From positions 2,232,001-2,296,000 of the forward strand of contig JAPYXD010000737.1 of the NCBI GenBank assembly GCA_030998225.1: 64,000 nt of DNA, written 5' to 3'. The translations under genes and the position numbers were made by a program. The first letter of the stretch is position 1, and each line of letters begins with the position of its first letter. Below the pieces are notes generated by a model that searched no databases, had not been told where the DNA came from, and saw only the letters and a list, made by a program, of their open reading frames with translations. The DNA is from Diplolepis rosae. Lineage: Eukaryota > Arthropoda > Insecta > Hymenoptera > Diplolepididae. Positions 43,431-56,085 of the stretch are shown piece by piece.

Positions 43431-45125
43431 TTGCCCATTATGGCGCAGCGGGAGGTTCGCTGCGGCGGGGAAGTTATGGACTCGTCTCCTTCTTCTCCTT
43501 TGGATGCGGGGATCATCAGGGAAACTCTCTCAAGTTTTGGTGAGGAGACGGGTTTCCTTTCTCAAACCTCCCTGAATTCCGTCCCTCGCCCTCGTAATCC
43601 TGACCTCGTGCCCAGTCCTAGCCTGGAATCCGCAAATGGAAGGAGAGGTGCTTCACATATTTCTGACCCTTCCAGTTCGAGACCTAGTGGGCTCCCTAAT
43701 ATTGGGGAGGCCTTTGTCGATGCTGCTCACGATAGCCTGCTGGATGGTCGGTGCTCGGTTCATGATAAGGGACCGTGTGTCATTTCTGTCCGGGCTACCA
43801 ACGGCGGTGCATGTAAGCGTGCTTTGTCGATGGGGAGGGTTCTCCATTCCAACTTCCCTGGTCTCATCAAAAAGGTTGAAGGATCAGATGGAGCAAGAGT
43901 CACAGTGGAGTGTTTTGATGGTGGGTCAGCTAATAAAGTTGTTGCCTCTGAAGACGTTCTCTCTAAGTTCAACCTAGAAGCTTTTATTCCTAGTTTTCGG
44001 GTTTCCTGTGAGGGAATTATCCGCAGTGTTCCACTTGACATGTCCACGGAAGATATTATCAGATTCTCGGCTACAAGCCTCAAATGCCCTGTCATGGAAG
44101 CACGACGTTTTGTCCACAAAAATGGAAAAGGAGAAAGAGTCCCTTCCACTACAGTTCAAGTGGGATTTGAAGGACAGGAGATTCCAGATTTCATCGATCT
44201 TTTTCATATGAGAATCAAGGTAGACCCATACATTGCACACCCTAGATGTTAAATGTTATTCTTGTTCTAGGTTTGGTCACGTGTCGGACCAATGCAGGGA
44301 CCCTCGCTGCCGCTTCTGTGGATCGCCTCCCCATGAGAGGGATCGGGTTTGTCCGCAAATTGATTCACCATACACTTGTTTGAGTTGTGAAGGCTCTCAT
44401 CTTGTTTCAGATAGGGGCTGCCCGGTCTTTAAAGAGCAATCCACTATTGGAGGAATGGCGGCCTTTAGGAACATTCCTATTGGGGAGGCTTCTCAGTTCT
44501 TCCATCAAGAGGGGGGGCAGTCTGGGACCAACGGTGCCCCATTTGAACCCGACTATGTGTATAATAAAAAGACTATTCTGTATAGCGGCTCAGCTCAGCC
44601 TTCTCCCAGATTTGATTGTTCTGGCTTTCCTGGTCTGGGGGAGGTCGATCTTGACTCCCCGTTGGGAAGTCCTTGCCTTTCAAACCTGCCATCATATGCC
44701 GGTATGGTTTCTTCCGGTCCCAAATCCCCCATGGAGTCCCTTCATAAACAAAATCACAATTCACGTGTTATAATACAAAGAACCCGTCAACGGCTTGATT
44801 TACTTCTGGTTTTGCTTCTGGTGGACTCCCTTTACAACCACCAAATCTTGAACTACAAAATTTGTCTCTCAACACTGTTTCTCAGCCCAATTCGGGAATC
44901 TTGCACCGTAACCCTCATCCCTTAACTAACTCGAATCAGAATCACACCCGTCCTTTATTCTCTAGAGATACTAAACCCCCGTCCTCTTCGTTGCATGATA
45001 ACCATAAGCCTCTCACCCCTCAATTGGCTCAATCCTTTTCACAAATAATGTCATTAATGATGCATCTCTTAAATCAACTTACCCCATTGCTATCTATGGT
45101 CGGCCAATATAATCCCACAATTTGA
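43431..45125 (+). pseudogene. I-element ORF1 (gag-like, CCHC zinc knuckles)
   Basis: The N-terminal part (43431-44252) is Ser/Pro-rich and then holds a folded part (IIRSVPLDMSTEDIIRFS, CPVMEARRFV). After a small frame change at about 44240 come three Cys/His knuckles: CYSCSRFGHVSDQC, CRFCGSPPHERDRVC and CLSCEGSHLVSDRGC. This triple arrangement is typical for ORF1 of I and Jockey-type elements, which coats the RNA as a ribonucleoprotein. The C-terminal Pro/Asn-rich tail continues in another frame to 45125 after a second frameshift near 44780. The ATG at 43440 (MAQREV) is an alternative to 43431. Confidence 0.85.
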
Positions 45126-45245
45126 ATTTGAACTTAATTTCCATTTTGAGAGAATCCTGTCACATTACCCATTTGACCTGCTGTTTTTCCCCCTATTCTT
45201 TAAATCTTATCCTTCTTATCCATATATACCTTTAAAACCCTTATT

Positions 45246-48200
45246 ATGGCAAGAGGAAAATATTTAAATATTCTACAGTGGAATTGTCGCAGTGTCAACA
45301 ATAAAAGGGGCCCTCTAGAAAAAATTTCCAATGGCTTTGACATTATTCTGTTAAATGAAACTTGGTTGAAACCTCATTCAAAATTTCATCTTCGTAATTT
45401 CAACATTATTAGGAAAGACCGACTATCTCGACAGGGAGGAGGACTACTGATTGCATTGAGGAACGACATCCCCTTCAAACAAGTGGACCTAAACACAAAC
45501 TTTAACGATAAACTTGAATTGCTAGCAATAACTATTCCGACAGAACTTGGTCAAATATTGGTCATTAATGTTTATAGAAATCCTTGTACCCCTGCCCATG
45601 ACATTGATTGGTCTTTCTTCTTTGACTCTCTGTCAACCTTTTCCTACATTCTCATTGGGGGTGACCTCAACTCTCATCATCAGTCTTGGGGTTGTGATCA
45701 TGCTTGCCCTTCAGGGATCGCCCTTTCAGATGCCATTTCAAATTCTAACCTTAATATATTAAATAACGGCAAACCCACTTTAACTCCTCGTCCAGGTCAA
45801 TCAAATACAGCAATCGACCTTACATTGGTTTCTTTTAACTTAAAACCACTCTCATCTTGGTCAACTTTAGTTGATCGAATGGGTAGTGATCATTCTCCCA
45901 TTTCAATTAATATTGGAATTCCATTTATTTTCTATCAATTTTTCTCTCATAAATATAATTTAAATAGGGTAGATTGGAGGGTCTTCAGGAGTGAAGTGTT
46001 GGCTGTTCATGAGGAGAACGAGCTTCCCCTCTTATCTAATTCCTTGAGCATCTTGGATGCCTATCAGAAATTTGTTAAGGACATTGATGATGCCCTTCAT
46101 AAGGCTGACCCCAGATTAGACAGGAAACCATCTAGAAAAAAATTTTACCCCCCCCCCCCCCCCCTGGTGGAACCAGGAGTGTGACAGGTTGGTTAGGATT
46201 AGACTGGCTAAGCTGAAACATTACCTGGCTAAATCTGATTAAGAAAGTTTCATTGATTACCAAAAATTTAGTGCACAAACCACTAAAAGGCTCAAAATCA
46301 TTAAGCGTTCAAATTTTAAAGCCTTTTGCGAATCTCTTTCCTTTAATTCGCCATTAACTAACGTTTGGAACAAGATCCAGGGGTTCAGACATAGATTACT
46401 TAATTCACCTTCGATCATAACGTGCCCTCTTAATCAGGAAATCTTGGAGGACATGGATGCTTACATTCACAGCCTCCTGGAAATGTCTAATGACTTTTCC
46501 GGGTTGGATATTCCTTCTCTTACAGAAACGAATGTTGATGATCTCCTCAACTCCCCTGTACGTTAACCTCCTGTTGTCTCTAATTCTGATCATGCTCATG
46601 ACCTTTTTTATCCCCCTTTCACTTTGGATGAACTAAAATACACTTTACGTAATGTCAAACCTAAATATTCACCAGGCATGGACAGGGTGAACTTTGAGGT
46701 GATTCTTCACCTCCTGGAATCATCTTTGAGTCGCTTACTGCTTATACTGAATGCTATTTTTGAGGGACATCTCTTTCCTGATTCTTGGAAGAAGTTTCTT
46801 GTATTTCTCCTACCTAAAACCACCCGCAGGAAATTTAGACCTATAGCCCTAGCTTCTTGTTTTTTAAAGATTTTAGAAAAACTCATCTTGTACAGATTGA
46901 ACCATTGGATAGAGAATAATAACATTCTTTCCCCTATCCAATATGGCTTTAGGAAAAACAGGTCTTGTGCCGATAATTTGGGTATTCTTTCTTCTGATTT
47001 ACATCTATCTCTCGCAACTAACCGTAATACAGCAGCTCTTTTCCTGGATGTAAGCGCTGCCTATGACAATGTCATTCCTTCAATCCTGGTTCAGAACCTC
47101 CTCCACATCGGCTTACCTCCAAAAATCTGTAAATTTATTCATAATCTCACAAGCGAACGATCTATTTCCTTTAGAATTAATGGACACAATAAAGGTCCTT
47201 TCTGTTTGAGAAAGGGTCTTCCGCAGGGATGCATCCTTAGCCCTGTTCTTTATACGATTTACACACGTAATGCACATTCGGTGCTTTCCCCTGGCTGTAA
47301 AATTTTAGAATTTGCTGATGACATTGTCATTTACTTTTCAGGTTTACTTGGTGGGGGTCTCACCCTCGTATCTTGTTGTTACTGTTTCGCTCATTGGCAA
47401 GAAGCTTTTTGGAGTATGGCTGTCATGCATTATCTATTTTCAAAGAAGACAAACTTTTTACTAAACTTACAAAACTACACAATAAATTCTTGCGAACCAT
47501 CTTGGGTTTTAGAATCTCTACTCCCATAGTGGTTATGCAGGCGGAATTGTGTGAGTTGCCATTCATAGACAGATTCCAATTACTTTCCGATAAATCCCTG
47601 ATCAAATGTTTCTGTGTTTCAAATAACCCAGTCTTCAATACTTTAGAACAACTGTATTACACTACTAAATACAATCAAACACAATATAATTTAGATAAAG
47701 GGTTCCTTTTGCTTAAGTCCTTTTTCAAGCTAAAGGGATTTCGGGAAAAGGTTCTTAGCTCTACTATTCCTATATATTATCTCTGTCCCTATGAAGTGAA
47801 ATTGTTTCAACCCACAATTGATCTATCCTCTGGTCTCATTTTTCAAAATAGTAGATCCCCTAACTTTACTTTTAACAATTTTATCACCAACGAATTTCCT
47901 AATCATATTCTCTTTTTACTGATGGATCTAAACAGCCAGATTCTCGAGCAGAAGCCGCATTATACTCCCCACATTTAAGTCTTGAAATTCAATTTAAATT
48001 GTCGGAACACGCCTCTATTTATTCTGCGGAGGCTATAGCTATAGGAGAGGCAATACAGTACATTCTAGATCATAACATTTCAAACTCATTAATATGTTCC
48101 GACTCTAGAAGTGTTTTGGAGGCGACCCTTAGATCTAACCCCTCCTCTCTCACTTCTCATTTAATTTTCAAAATCCGTAATCTTTTATACTTAGCAAACC

Positions 48201-48790
48201 AGAACAAACTCAATATTTCGTTGATTTGGATTCCTGGTCATATAGGAGTAGATGGTAATGAAATTGTAGACTCTCTGGCTAAAAATGCAACTATTGATGG
48301 TCAAATCATGGAATTTCCTCTCGCACACACCGATGTTTGGTCCTCCACGCATCTGCTTCAACATAACTCAACTGTAGGTAAATGGCTTGAGGTATCTGAG
48401 ACCAGGAATGTGGGTCGTTATTAATTTAAAAATTTTTTTAATCCAGATAAAACAAATAAACTATGGTTTTATAAATTAAACCTGGACAGGGGTTTCATTG
48501 TTACTATTTCTAGATTACGAGCTAACCATTATAGCCTAGCGGCCAGTTTGGCAAGAAAAAATTTTATTGAATCTGATGAGTGTCCCCATTGTGGATTCCC
48601 CGGTGAGGACATTAATCATGTCTTGTGGGCTTGCCCTAATTACTCCGACTCTCGTAAAGTCTTAGAGGCCTCCTTAATAAAAATCAAATGTTTCCCGCCT
48701 TACTCTATAGAACCTTTTTTATATAATCCTGCAAGTAAAACCGTCTCCTATATCTTAAAATTTTTTAAGGAGAACAAGTTACTCATATAA
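45246..48790 (+). pseudogene. I-element ORF2: endonuclease, reverse transcriptase, RNase H
   Basis: Endonuclease (45246-46130): NILQWNCRSV, LLNETWLK, GGDLNSHHQSWG, AIDLTL, GSDHSPI, so all APE-type catalytic residues are visible. A run of 16 C bases (about 46149-46164) shifts the frame. RT (46624-47345): RPIALASCFLKILEK, QYGFRKNRSC, FLDVSAAYD, LPQGCILSPVLY and the catalytic FADD. A deletion right after it removes much of the thumb and joins to SLARSFLEYGC (about 47390). RNase H (47910-48310) has TDGS in a shifted frame, SAEAIAIG, CSDSRS and GNEIVDSLAK. The end has CPHCGFPGEDINHVLWAC. RNase H places it in the I clade. Stops at 46242 and others confirm loss of function. Confidence 0.9.
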
Positions 48791-49099
48791 ACAATTATTA
48801 GTTTCGTATTCAGTCATATTCATACTTGTATCCTTTCGTTTTATATTGTATTTGCATTTTGCATTCTCTTTTAAACACAGATCCACCTACTTGGCCCGCC
48901 TGGCGTTAAAACTAAGAAACGCCTATAGACATTCCTTTTCAAATATCTTGTGAAAAGTTAACCAACCCTGAGGCTCCATCTCTAATAGACATGGCCAAAT
49001 AGGTCGCTTATTCTCAGCAAGGAGATTGTATACTCTCCGGACCTAGGCTATCACTTCTCCTCCCTGCTTTCAATTGGGAGTGACAAAGAAAGAAAGAAG
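48791..49099 (+). other. 3' untranslated region of the I element
   Basis: Non-coding, ends in repeats of GAAA before the duplication at 49100. Confidence 0.7.
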
Positions 49100-49430
49100 A
49101 ACAGGCATCAGAATAAAGGACAAAAAACAAGCCGAAATCGTAAAAACCACTTCAAAGTCGCTCAAAAGGCCAGGTGATGCTCATTATTTTCTTCAATATT
49201 CGCGGTTTTATGCATTACGAATTAATTCCAGAGGGATAGACGATCAATAAAGATTACGATTTGGCCATATTAAAACGTTTGCATAAGAAAATCTGTCAGG
49301 AACGGTATAAGAACAATTCGTAGAATTTACACATCGATAATGTGCTATCGCATAAAGCGACAGTTATTCGCATGCATTTTTTGTATGGCTTCTATTCAAG
49401 AAGTAAACTGACACCTGCATTATGAGTTTT
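49100..49430 (+). pseudogene. Right part of the fourth mariner lineage (copy 5)
   Basis: After the duplication, shifted frames read KNKPKSXXPLQSRSKGQVM-like sequence, then LIIFFNIRGFMHYELIPEG, then a remnant of R-L-x-K-K-I-x-Q-E-R-Y-K-N-N. It continues the transposase interrupted at 43226. Later catalytic residues are lost. Confidence 0.7.
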
Positions 49431-50290
49431 GCGAAATATATTAATTTTAACTTTTGATAAAATGCTAAATTCTCTCGTTCTTAAAATTCATTAACTTCGA
49501 TTCATCCAATCGAACCGATTGCGGTTTTTTATTATCTCTCAGTTTGTTACGTCAGCTCTTCAGGTGAATATTTACTTAATTTTTTTGTTAATTAACTAAA
49601 GATATTAGCAAATTATTTGTTTAAACAGTTTTTCCATACTTCTGTCCACAATGAAAAAAAAATGGAAAAAATGATGTTATATGCGCTATGTTCTTGTCTA
49701 AAAAATGAATATTTTACAAAAGTGGAGACTATCAGATCGGAAGCTATTAAATATTTCCGAGCGCGCGCTTTGTGTGTCGCGTGCGCGACGTGTTTAATCG
49801 TGTCTGAGTCAAGCCAAAAGAATTATTTGAATAGGCAATTAAGGCTCTCCGCATCATTTCATTACAATTTGTAGCGAATAAAGACTATTTAAGAGAAGAA
49901 AAAAAGTTGGAGACAAGATTCAAAATGGCTTTAACAGTTAAAGGGACGTTGTAATATCATTGCATTATACCAATCACGAGAAAAGAAGCGATAGCGAAGC
50001 ATTTTTATTTTCAAGAACATTCAGCTGAAATTAGATTTTTGAAATATCTACTTCTCTTGCCACAAATCGTCGAAAATTTTATTACATGCATTATTATGTG
50101 CGTAGACTCTACGTTTAGCGAGAGGATACAAGAATTTTAGATGTGATTTTTCATACAGTTTGCCGTTTCCAAAGATAAAAACAATAGGTAGCAATAAATA
50201 AATAATAATGAATACTATAAATAAATGGTATTGCATAATGTAAATTAATTAAACTATTCAGGATTTACATTAAAATTCAAGTGTTGGGGA
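49431..50290. other. Intergenic sequence without recognisable gene
   Basis: Nothing supported. A local GC-rich palindrome-like string (GCGCGCGCTTTGTGTGTCGC) lies near 49760. Confidence 0.35.
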
Positions 50291-50319
50291 GGCTGCCGAG
50301 GTGAGACACAGGCTTTTTG

Positions 50320-50721
50320 AGATATGGCAGACGAGATGACATGTTGAGCAGACCGGGAGATGAACATACCATCTAATCCCAGACCTTATCAGCTGCTTGG
50401 AGAAAGAGCACGGTGAGGTCGAATTTCACCTGATGTAAGCACTTTCAGACCATGGCGTTTTTACGATTCCTGAAGCGTTTTTAGAAGAAGGGCGAAGAGA
50501 TGTGTAGCTACTGCGGTTTCCCTATGGACGATACAGAGCACACAGTCTTGATCTGCGGCCGGTGGGACATGGCAAGGGGGAATGTTTGCCAGGCAGTGAG
50601 TGCTGAACTTATCCCCGACACGATGGCTCCTCTTATGCTTCAGTCGGAGGAGTCTTGGAATCAAATCGAGTCCTTCATTACACAAGTGATGAAGACTAAG
50701 GATCTCCATGGGCGTACGTAG
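50320..50721 (+). pseudogene. Second R1-clade-like 3' fragment
   Basis: The frame at 50500-50721 reads CSYCGFPMDDTEHTVLICGR followed by W and continues MLQSEESWNQIESFITQVMK. It matches the copy at 5829-6510 (CRYCGS...EHTLFVCARW, MLQSEQIWMLIESFVTLVMK) over the whole C-terminal part. Upstream, 50320-50500 holds the preceding region with frame changes. Only the 3' end of the element is present, as expected for a 5'-truncated insertion. Confidence 0.75.
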
Positions 50722-51265
50722 TAGCAGCAACAGGGTGAGCGACTTAATTATTACAATTCCAAAAACCAGATTTATTTCACATAAAAATAGACACATTGTA
50801 TTTCGCTGCCTTATTTTCACAGATCATTATACGTAGTAAAACTCGTGCTGCTCGATCTGATCACAGTCTTGAAGCTATGTTTGAATATGAAACAAAAAAC
50901 AGCCTTCCTGCTTTACTCAGTGCACTTCAGGTTTCATTATATTCGTCTGTCTAGATCTGATTGCATCGTTTACATTTGATTAGATCAAGTTTTTCGAACA
51001 AAACGTGAGTTTCTTGGGAAATATGTTGAGATCAAGGAGAGCAGTTTATAGTAAAGAAGGTCGTAAAAGCAATGTAAGTAGATCTAGGCTAACAATGCGA
51101 GATCCCCCCTGAAAGAGTCATACTGAAAAATAATCTAAGCGAAAATTTTGTAACAGAAGTTGTGATTTTTATTTATTAGAAACCGTAAATTATATATAAA
51201 ATGTAAATGAAATTCTGCATGATTTCGAAAAGTCATTTAAAAGAAAGGTACCACATCCTGAACAG

Positions 51266-51562
51266 ATGAAAATAAGTTATACTTACGTCATCTATTATTT
51301 GCCGAACGTTGATATAAAGTTTTTCAATAACTACAGAGAAAAAAATCCAACTTTAATTAGTATAAAGTCAAAAGTTAAGCTTGCGAATATTGAAAGAGGA
51401 CCCCCTCCATCTGTTGGAATAACTAAACCAAAAGTAAATAATGCAAAGAGTTTATTAAAATATCTTGATTCTGAAGGTCACACATTTTTCACCGAATACT
51501 TCTCCTCGATTTTGAACGATAGAGCAGTCGATGATAATGTTATTTTATTTGATGAGGATTAA
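51266..51562 (+). pseudogene. Possible transposon-derived C-terminal fragment, unassigned
   Basis: Open frame of 98 residues with KVKLANIERGPPPSVGITKP and an acidic end (VDDNVILFDED). The segment R-G-P-P-P-S-x-G-I-x-K resembles linker or C-terminal parts of multicopy insect transposon proteins, but I cannot name the family. A second frame overlaps its end (51531-51761). It is not supported as a host gene. Confidence 0.3.
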
Positions 51563-51827
51563 AGTACACGCATATCAATTTCATAATGTATTATTTATTT
51601 GGTTGCATATAGTTGTCAATAAGCTTAAAAAGTACAAATACATACGGGGCGATTATAATCGTTTTATAATTCATCCTTCTAAGACTGCTAATGAGAATTT
51701 AGACCATAAATTTGAGTCTACTGGTACAGTAGATAATATACCAACAACGATAGGTGTTTGAGTCTATCAGCGGAAAATATTGCCAGTTTTTAAATAGCAT
51801 ATTTCGTTTTTTCAGTAAAATCAACTA

Positions 51828-52167
51828 CAGTAAAACCTCATTTATCGGGACACTCATTTATCGGGATCTTCACTTATCGGGATCTCGCAACCTCATTTAT
51901 CGGGACATTTTGTTTCTCCTCCAGCCACCACTCCTTGTACATAGTGACATAGTTTGCAGATGTTTCATTTGCAGGAGTTTTATTATGTCAATTTTTTTAC
52001 ATACCTTCGTATTATATATACCTTCGTTACCATTACTAAATGTCAACATACAATAAGAGTCATGGCAACCCACCATGAGACTGTAGGTGGTAGTGGGGAG
52101 CCCCTCCAAATCCCGATAAACAAGGTGTTTATATTTCAAGGGCGTCCCGATAAATGAGGTTTTACTG
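51828..52167. mobile_element. Pogo/Tigger-type MITE (340 bp)
   Basis: CAGTAAAACCTCATTTATCG at 51828 and its complement ending at 52167, flanked by TA. Termini that begin CAGT and contain AAAACCTC-x-TTATC are typical of pogo-like elements. The left end also has two extra partial repeats (CTCATTTATCGGGAC at 51846-51910). No transposase. Confidence 0.85.
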
Positions 52168-52837
52168 TACAATTATCTTGCCAATAATTCTATATATTTA
52201 TCACCGATAAAATTTTATGATGGATATTGTATTTTTGAATAAAAACTATTCAATGCTTAAACAAATTTAGTTAACAAATTTCATTTACCTATTTTTTAGC
52301 AAATATATTTCATTCTTTCAGCTCAGTTGGAAAAGTTTATTGATAATGTTCTCAACAATATTTATCCTTTAAACGAGATTTTTCTATTTCTTTAACAAAT
52401 GTTAATAAACTATTGTATGATTTAGTATATAAAAAAAAAGATTGCATTTCTCAGCAGAATTTTTCACCGCTATCAATGGAAGATATCTGTATTGCTTTCA
52501 AGGAGCAACTCTTCGTTGTCAAAGCAAATTTGGTTGATATAAAATAAACGTCTTTCAAAAAATCGAAAAGTGGCAATTAATTTAGTAGTTGGTTTTTATG
52601 ATTTTGCATTTTAGTATATTAAACATTTCTGTACACGTTCATCGTCATTCTTTTCTTTGTGGATCTACGATTGATCTTTTTTTTTGCATTTTTTGCTTCT
52701 TTATATCCTTAGGAATAATGTAGAAATCGTCTTTTCCCTCCGAACGTTGTAGAATCGGTCGAAAAACCATTATCCGCCGCAAGTTTGCTGTTTGATATTG
52801 TCAATTTTCACTTGTAGTCGTGCAATCGCTTACGTAG
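52168..52837. other. Intergenic sequence without recognisable gene
   Basis: AT-rich sequence. It may contain the 5' part of the MULE element that follows, but no terminal repeat could be located. Confidence 0.35.
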
Positions 52838-54726
52838 TTGAAAAAAAGGTCTCGGAAAACATCTCGTAATAATTGTTCATTGTTCGCGCGGTTTTATCAG
52901 TGCGAATCTTTTGTTCATTCGCTATTTACAGGAAAGGTGATAAAGGACATTCTTCGAGACTGTCTTGTGCCAAAAAACGACGTTTTACTGGCAATCAACA
53001 CACAGCTGATCAAGATGTATCGCAGACAAGTGCGTCGGCCAGGAAAATTTCGGAACGTGAAACCTATGACTTCAACATCGATGACAATTTGAAATACTTC
53101 ATTGTCAATTTCAGTTTGTTTCTTTCCCTGCAAGAAATGGTTGTGTACAAGGTGTGCAAGGGTGCTATAAAATTTTCGAGGAAAGCTGAAAAAGGACTGG
53201 GTTTTCAATTAGTGCTGCGGTGTGAATGTGAGTTCGAACAATACATTCTCAATTGCCCTACAATCGATAGAGCATATGAAATAAATCGACGCTTTGTTTT
53301 CGTGATACGGTTACTTGACCTCGGCTATTACGGCATACGTAATTTTTGTGGATTCATGGACCTTGGGGTGTCAATCTCAAAAAGTGGATATTATACAATA
53401 CTTGAAAATATTTTTATCGGGGCGCGTGCAGTGTCCCAGATGGTTCTCAGAAAAGCCGCCAAAGAAGAGCAGGGAAAAAATGGGGCAGCCAGTAATGTAA
53501 AGAATCATTTATCGGTATCGGGTGATGGCTCTTTGGCGAAGCGCGGCTTCACCTCACTTGTCGGAATCGTTTCGTTGGTTGGTAAATTCACGGGAAAAAT
53601 TGTGGATGTGGTAGTAAAGTCAAGTATTTGTAAAGTATACTAATCAATGTCTGGAAAAGAGGACGATGTTAATTACGATGTTTGATACAAGGAACACCAG
53701 AAGGACTGTAATGCCAATCATAATGGCAGTGCTGGGAAGATGGAAGTGGATGGTGTGCTAGAAATGTTCCAAAGATCTGTAGAATTGCACAACGTGTATT
53801 ATGAAAACTACGCTGGCGATGGCGATACAACAACTTTTAAAAATTTGAAAGACGAATCCCCGTACGGCGAAGAATTACAAGTGAATAAAATGGAGTGCGT
53901 ACTGCACGTGAAAAAAAGAATGTATAAACGTGCACGAGACGCAAAGAAGAACCTTACCCAAATGAAGAAGACTCAAAAAACACTACATGACGAAGAGGAG
54001 AAAAGAACCACATCCAAAAGAAATGCGAAAGACAACGCAGTTACGAGCAGGGCGAGGAAGAACCCCAAACCGAAAGTGAAGACTGCCGCTTTTGCAAATA
54101 AAGTGATACTTGAGTTGTCAACGTATTACGAACTTGCAATCCGATGAAACCCAGATTCAATCGAAGGAATGCGAAACGCCATCTGGGCAACATTCTACCA
54201 CAAAATATCCACGGACGAGCATCCTCAGCATTCCTTCTGCCCTCCAGGAACAACATCATGGTGCAAGTACCGAGTGGCCGAGGCTTTGAAAAAGCTGCAA
54301 ACATTCAACTGGCCTTGAAGAAAATTTATGACGACCTTACATCTGATGATTTGCGGAGCCGGTGTTTGTGGGAGCAAACACGAAGAATAATAATGAATCA
54401 TTCAACTCCACCGATTGGCACCTGGCTCCCAAGCACATTTTTCCGGCAGAAAAATCGTGGAATTGGCTACAAATATTGCAGTATGCACATTTAACGAGGA
54501 TAATGAACCTTTGCTGAAAATTATGGAAACAATGGGCGTAACGATTGGAGCTGGAGCAACCGCTATCGCGAAACAGAATGATGAACGCCGAGTACACAGA
54601 GCAAACAACCGTAGCAGCGAGGCCACGAAAGAACGTTGGACGCAAATGAGAGCGGAAGGATCACGCGAGAACAAGCTCTACGAGGACGCAGAGGGGATAT
54701 TATATGGAGCTGGAATCGCCGATTAA
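52838..54726 (+). pseudogene. Mutator-like (MULE-type) transposase pseudogene
   Basis: In several frames: NLKYFIVNFSLFL (53085), then CPTIDRAYEINRRFVFVIRL, LSVSGDGSLAKRGFTSLVGI with the first catalytic-type Asp, GKIVDVVVKSSIC, then after a gap GKMEVDGVLEMFQRSVELHN, YAGDGDTTTF with the second Asp, MECVLHVKKRM, and near the end EEDAEGILYGAGIAD-like sequence stopping at 54726. I recognise this order from arthropod proteins annotated as Mutator-like transposase domain proteins. At least four frame changes make it non-functional. An insert rich in Lys and Glu at 53930-54060 follows the second Asp region. Terminal inverted repeats were not found. Confidence 0.75.
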
Positions 54727-55920
54727 GTGTCAGACTATTTTTCTTTCTTTCTTTCTCGATGGATATATTTGCGCCCCAACGGACAGAAAATATTTTATCC
54801 ATTTTTTGATGGATAAAAAAAATGGATAACATATTTTCTTGACATATTTGGTCGTATAAATTACGAATCTGCAATCACTTTAAAAAAATTATACTGAATT
54901 TGAGATCATTGACCCCAAAAACCCGCGAGTATAAATTTTCAAGCCACATTATAAACTTTAACAATGACTATGGCCAAATGTCAAAATTGGATAAATTAAA
55001 AATCGCGTACAGCTGTGCCAAACAGCGTCATCTGCAAAATAGTTAAAAAAAGCTATTGCATCTTATATCCTAAAGTCCATGGATGCGAAGAGGTCGATTT
55101 TCAAGGTTCTGGGAATTCGATTTCAAAGTGTTTCAATGATTTTAAAAGTTATTGATGGAGAAAATTTCACGTTTTTTTTCATCCAAATGTTTATAAAAAT
55201 GTAGGCTCACACTATATCATAAAAACAATACGAGATTCTGAAAGAGGATTAAATTTTACTTCAGAAAAGCTTTGGCTTCTTTTTTTTACAATGTTTTTTC
55301 ATAATGTTTTTCATGGCCAAAAAGTTAGCCGAAAAAGTATCCGTTTGGACGCTAATGCTTTAAACGCTTTTTTCTTAAAACACTGTTTTTCGTGCTGGCG
55401 CCGACGATTCCAGCCGATCTGCTGGGCTGATTTCCCTAAACTTTTTTTAAAAATGTTCCTTGAAGACACCGCTATTGTATGACCCTCGGTCATAATTTTT
55501 CTTCAACAATTGCCAACATTATTAAATAAATTATGTTGAAAAACGAATAAAAAGAGAACATTTTTTTTTCATTTGTTTATAAATGAATAAATTTCGATGA
55601 CTTAGGTTCATGCGATACCCAGCCATGTACTCTTTAAGAATAAATTTGGTGTTTTTGTTTCAGATGATCCACACTTGAGAAATCATGGGCGCCAGAAAAA
55701 AATGGCGTCTTCCGGTAGGCTGCCTCTCCATCGGATGTCACTCAAAATTTAAAAAAAAAAATTTTTGTACGCTCTGAAACCCCTTTTATAACATACCAAA
55801 AAACCAGCAATGTAAAATGCAAATAAATGTGTGAAAAACAAACACAAAAAAAAGGTCGATATTACTGGACCCTTAATGACGTGTTGCTACCATTTGGTGT
55901 TGGCTATTCTTAAAAGTCTA
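54727..55920. other. Intergenic sequence, dispersed-repeat-like
   Basis: Contains a small palindrome (54795-54835, around TTATCCATTTTTTGATGGATAA). No gene. Confidence 0.35.
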
Positions 55921-55924
55921 GTCG

Positions 55925-56085
55925 ATCTGGGAGAAAGTGTTTGAAAAAATATAGGTCTGCAGACTTTATTTAAAGTGAAAGGGTGACATGAGTAGAGTCT
56001 AAAACCAAAAAGTGCCGTTCCTGTTCATCTTTTTCGAAAAATTGATGAATACCAAACTTGTAGATAAACATTTTTAACATGTTAA
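55925..56085. repeat. Dispersed repeat, inverted copy of 60600-60800
   Basis: Its reverse complement resembles 60605-60800 in two blocks: one with CATCTACAA...TATCAATTTTTCGAAAAA and one with TAGACTCTACTTATGTC. The copies are clearly diverged and differ by an insert of about 60 bp. Confidence 0.55.

Larger units (their letters stand above)
43227..49099 (+). mobile_element. I-clade non-LTR retrotransposon, nearly full length
   Basis: 5.9 kb with a 5' untranslated region, ORF1 with zinc knuckles, ORF2 with endonuclease, RT, RNase H and a C-terminal Cys/His motif, a 3' untranslated region and a short (GAAA)n-like end (about 49085-49099). Flanked by a 12-bp duplication. Several frameshifts, a poly(C) run and a deletion in the RT thumb make it inactive. 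Confidence 0.9.

Noticed and set aside
49740..49800. GC-rich local palindrome as regulatory site
   Set aside because: Short alternating GC stretch without context.
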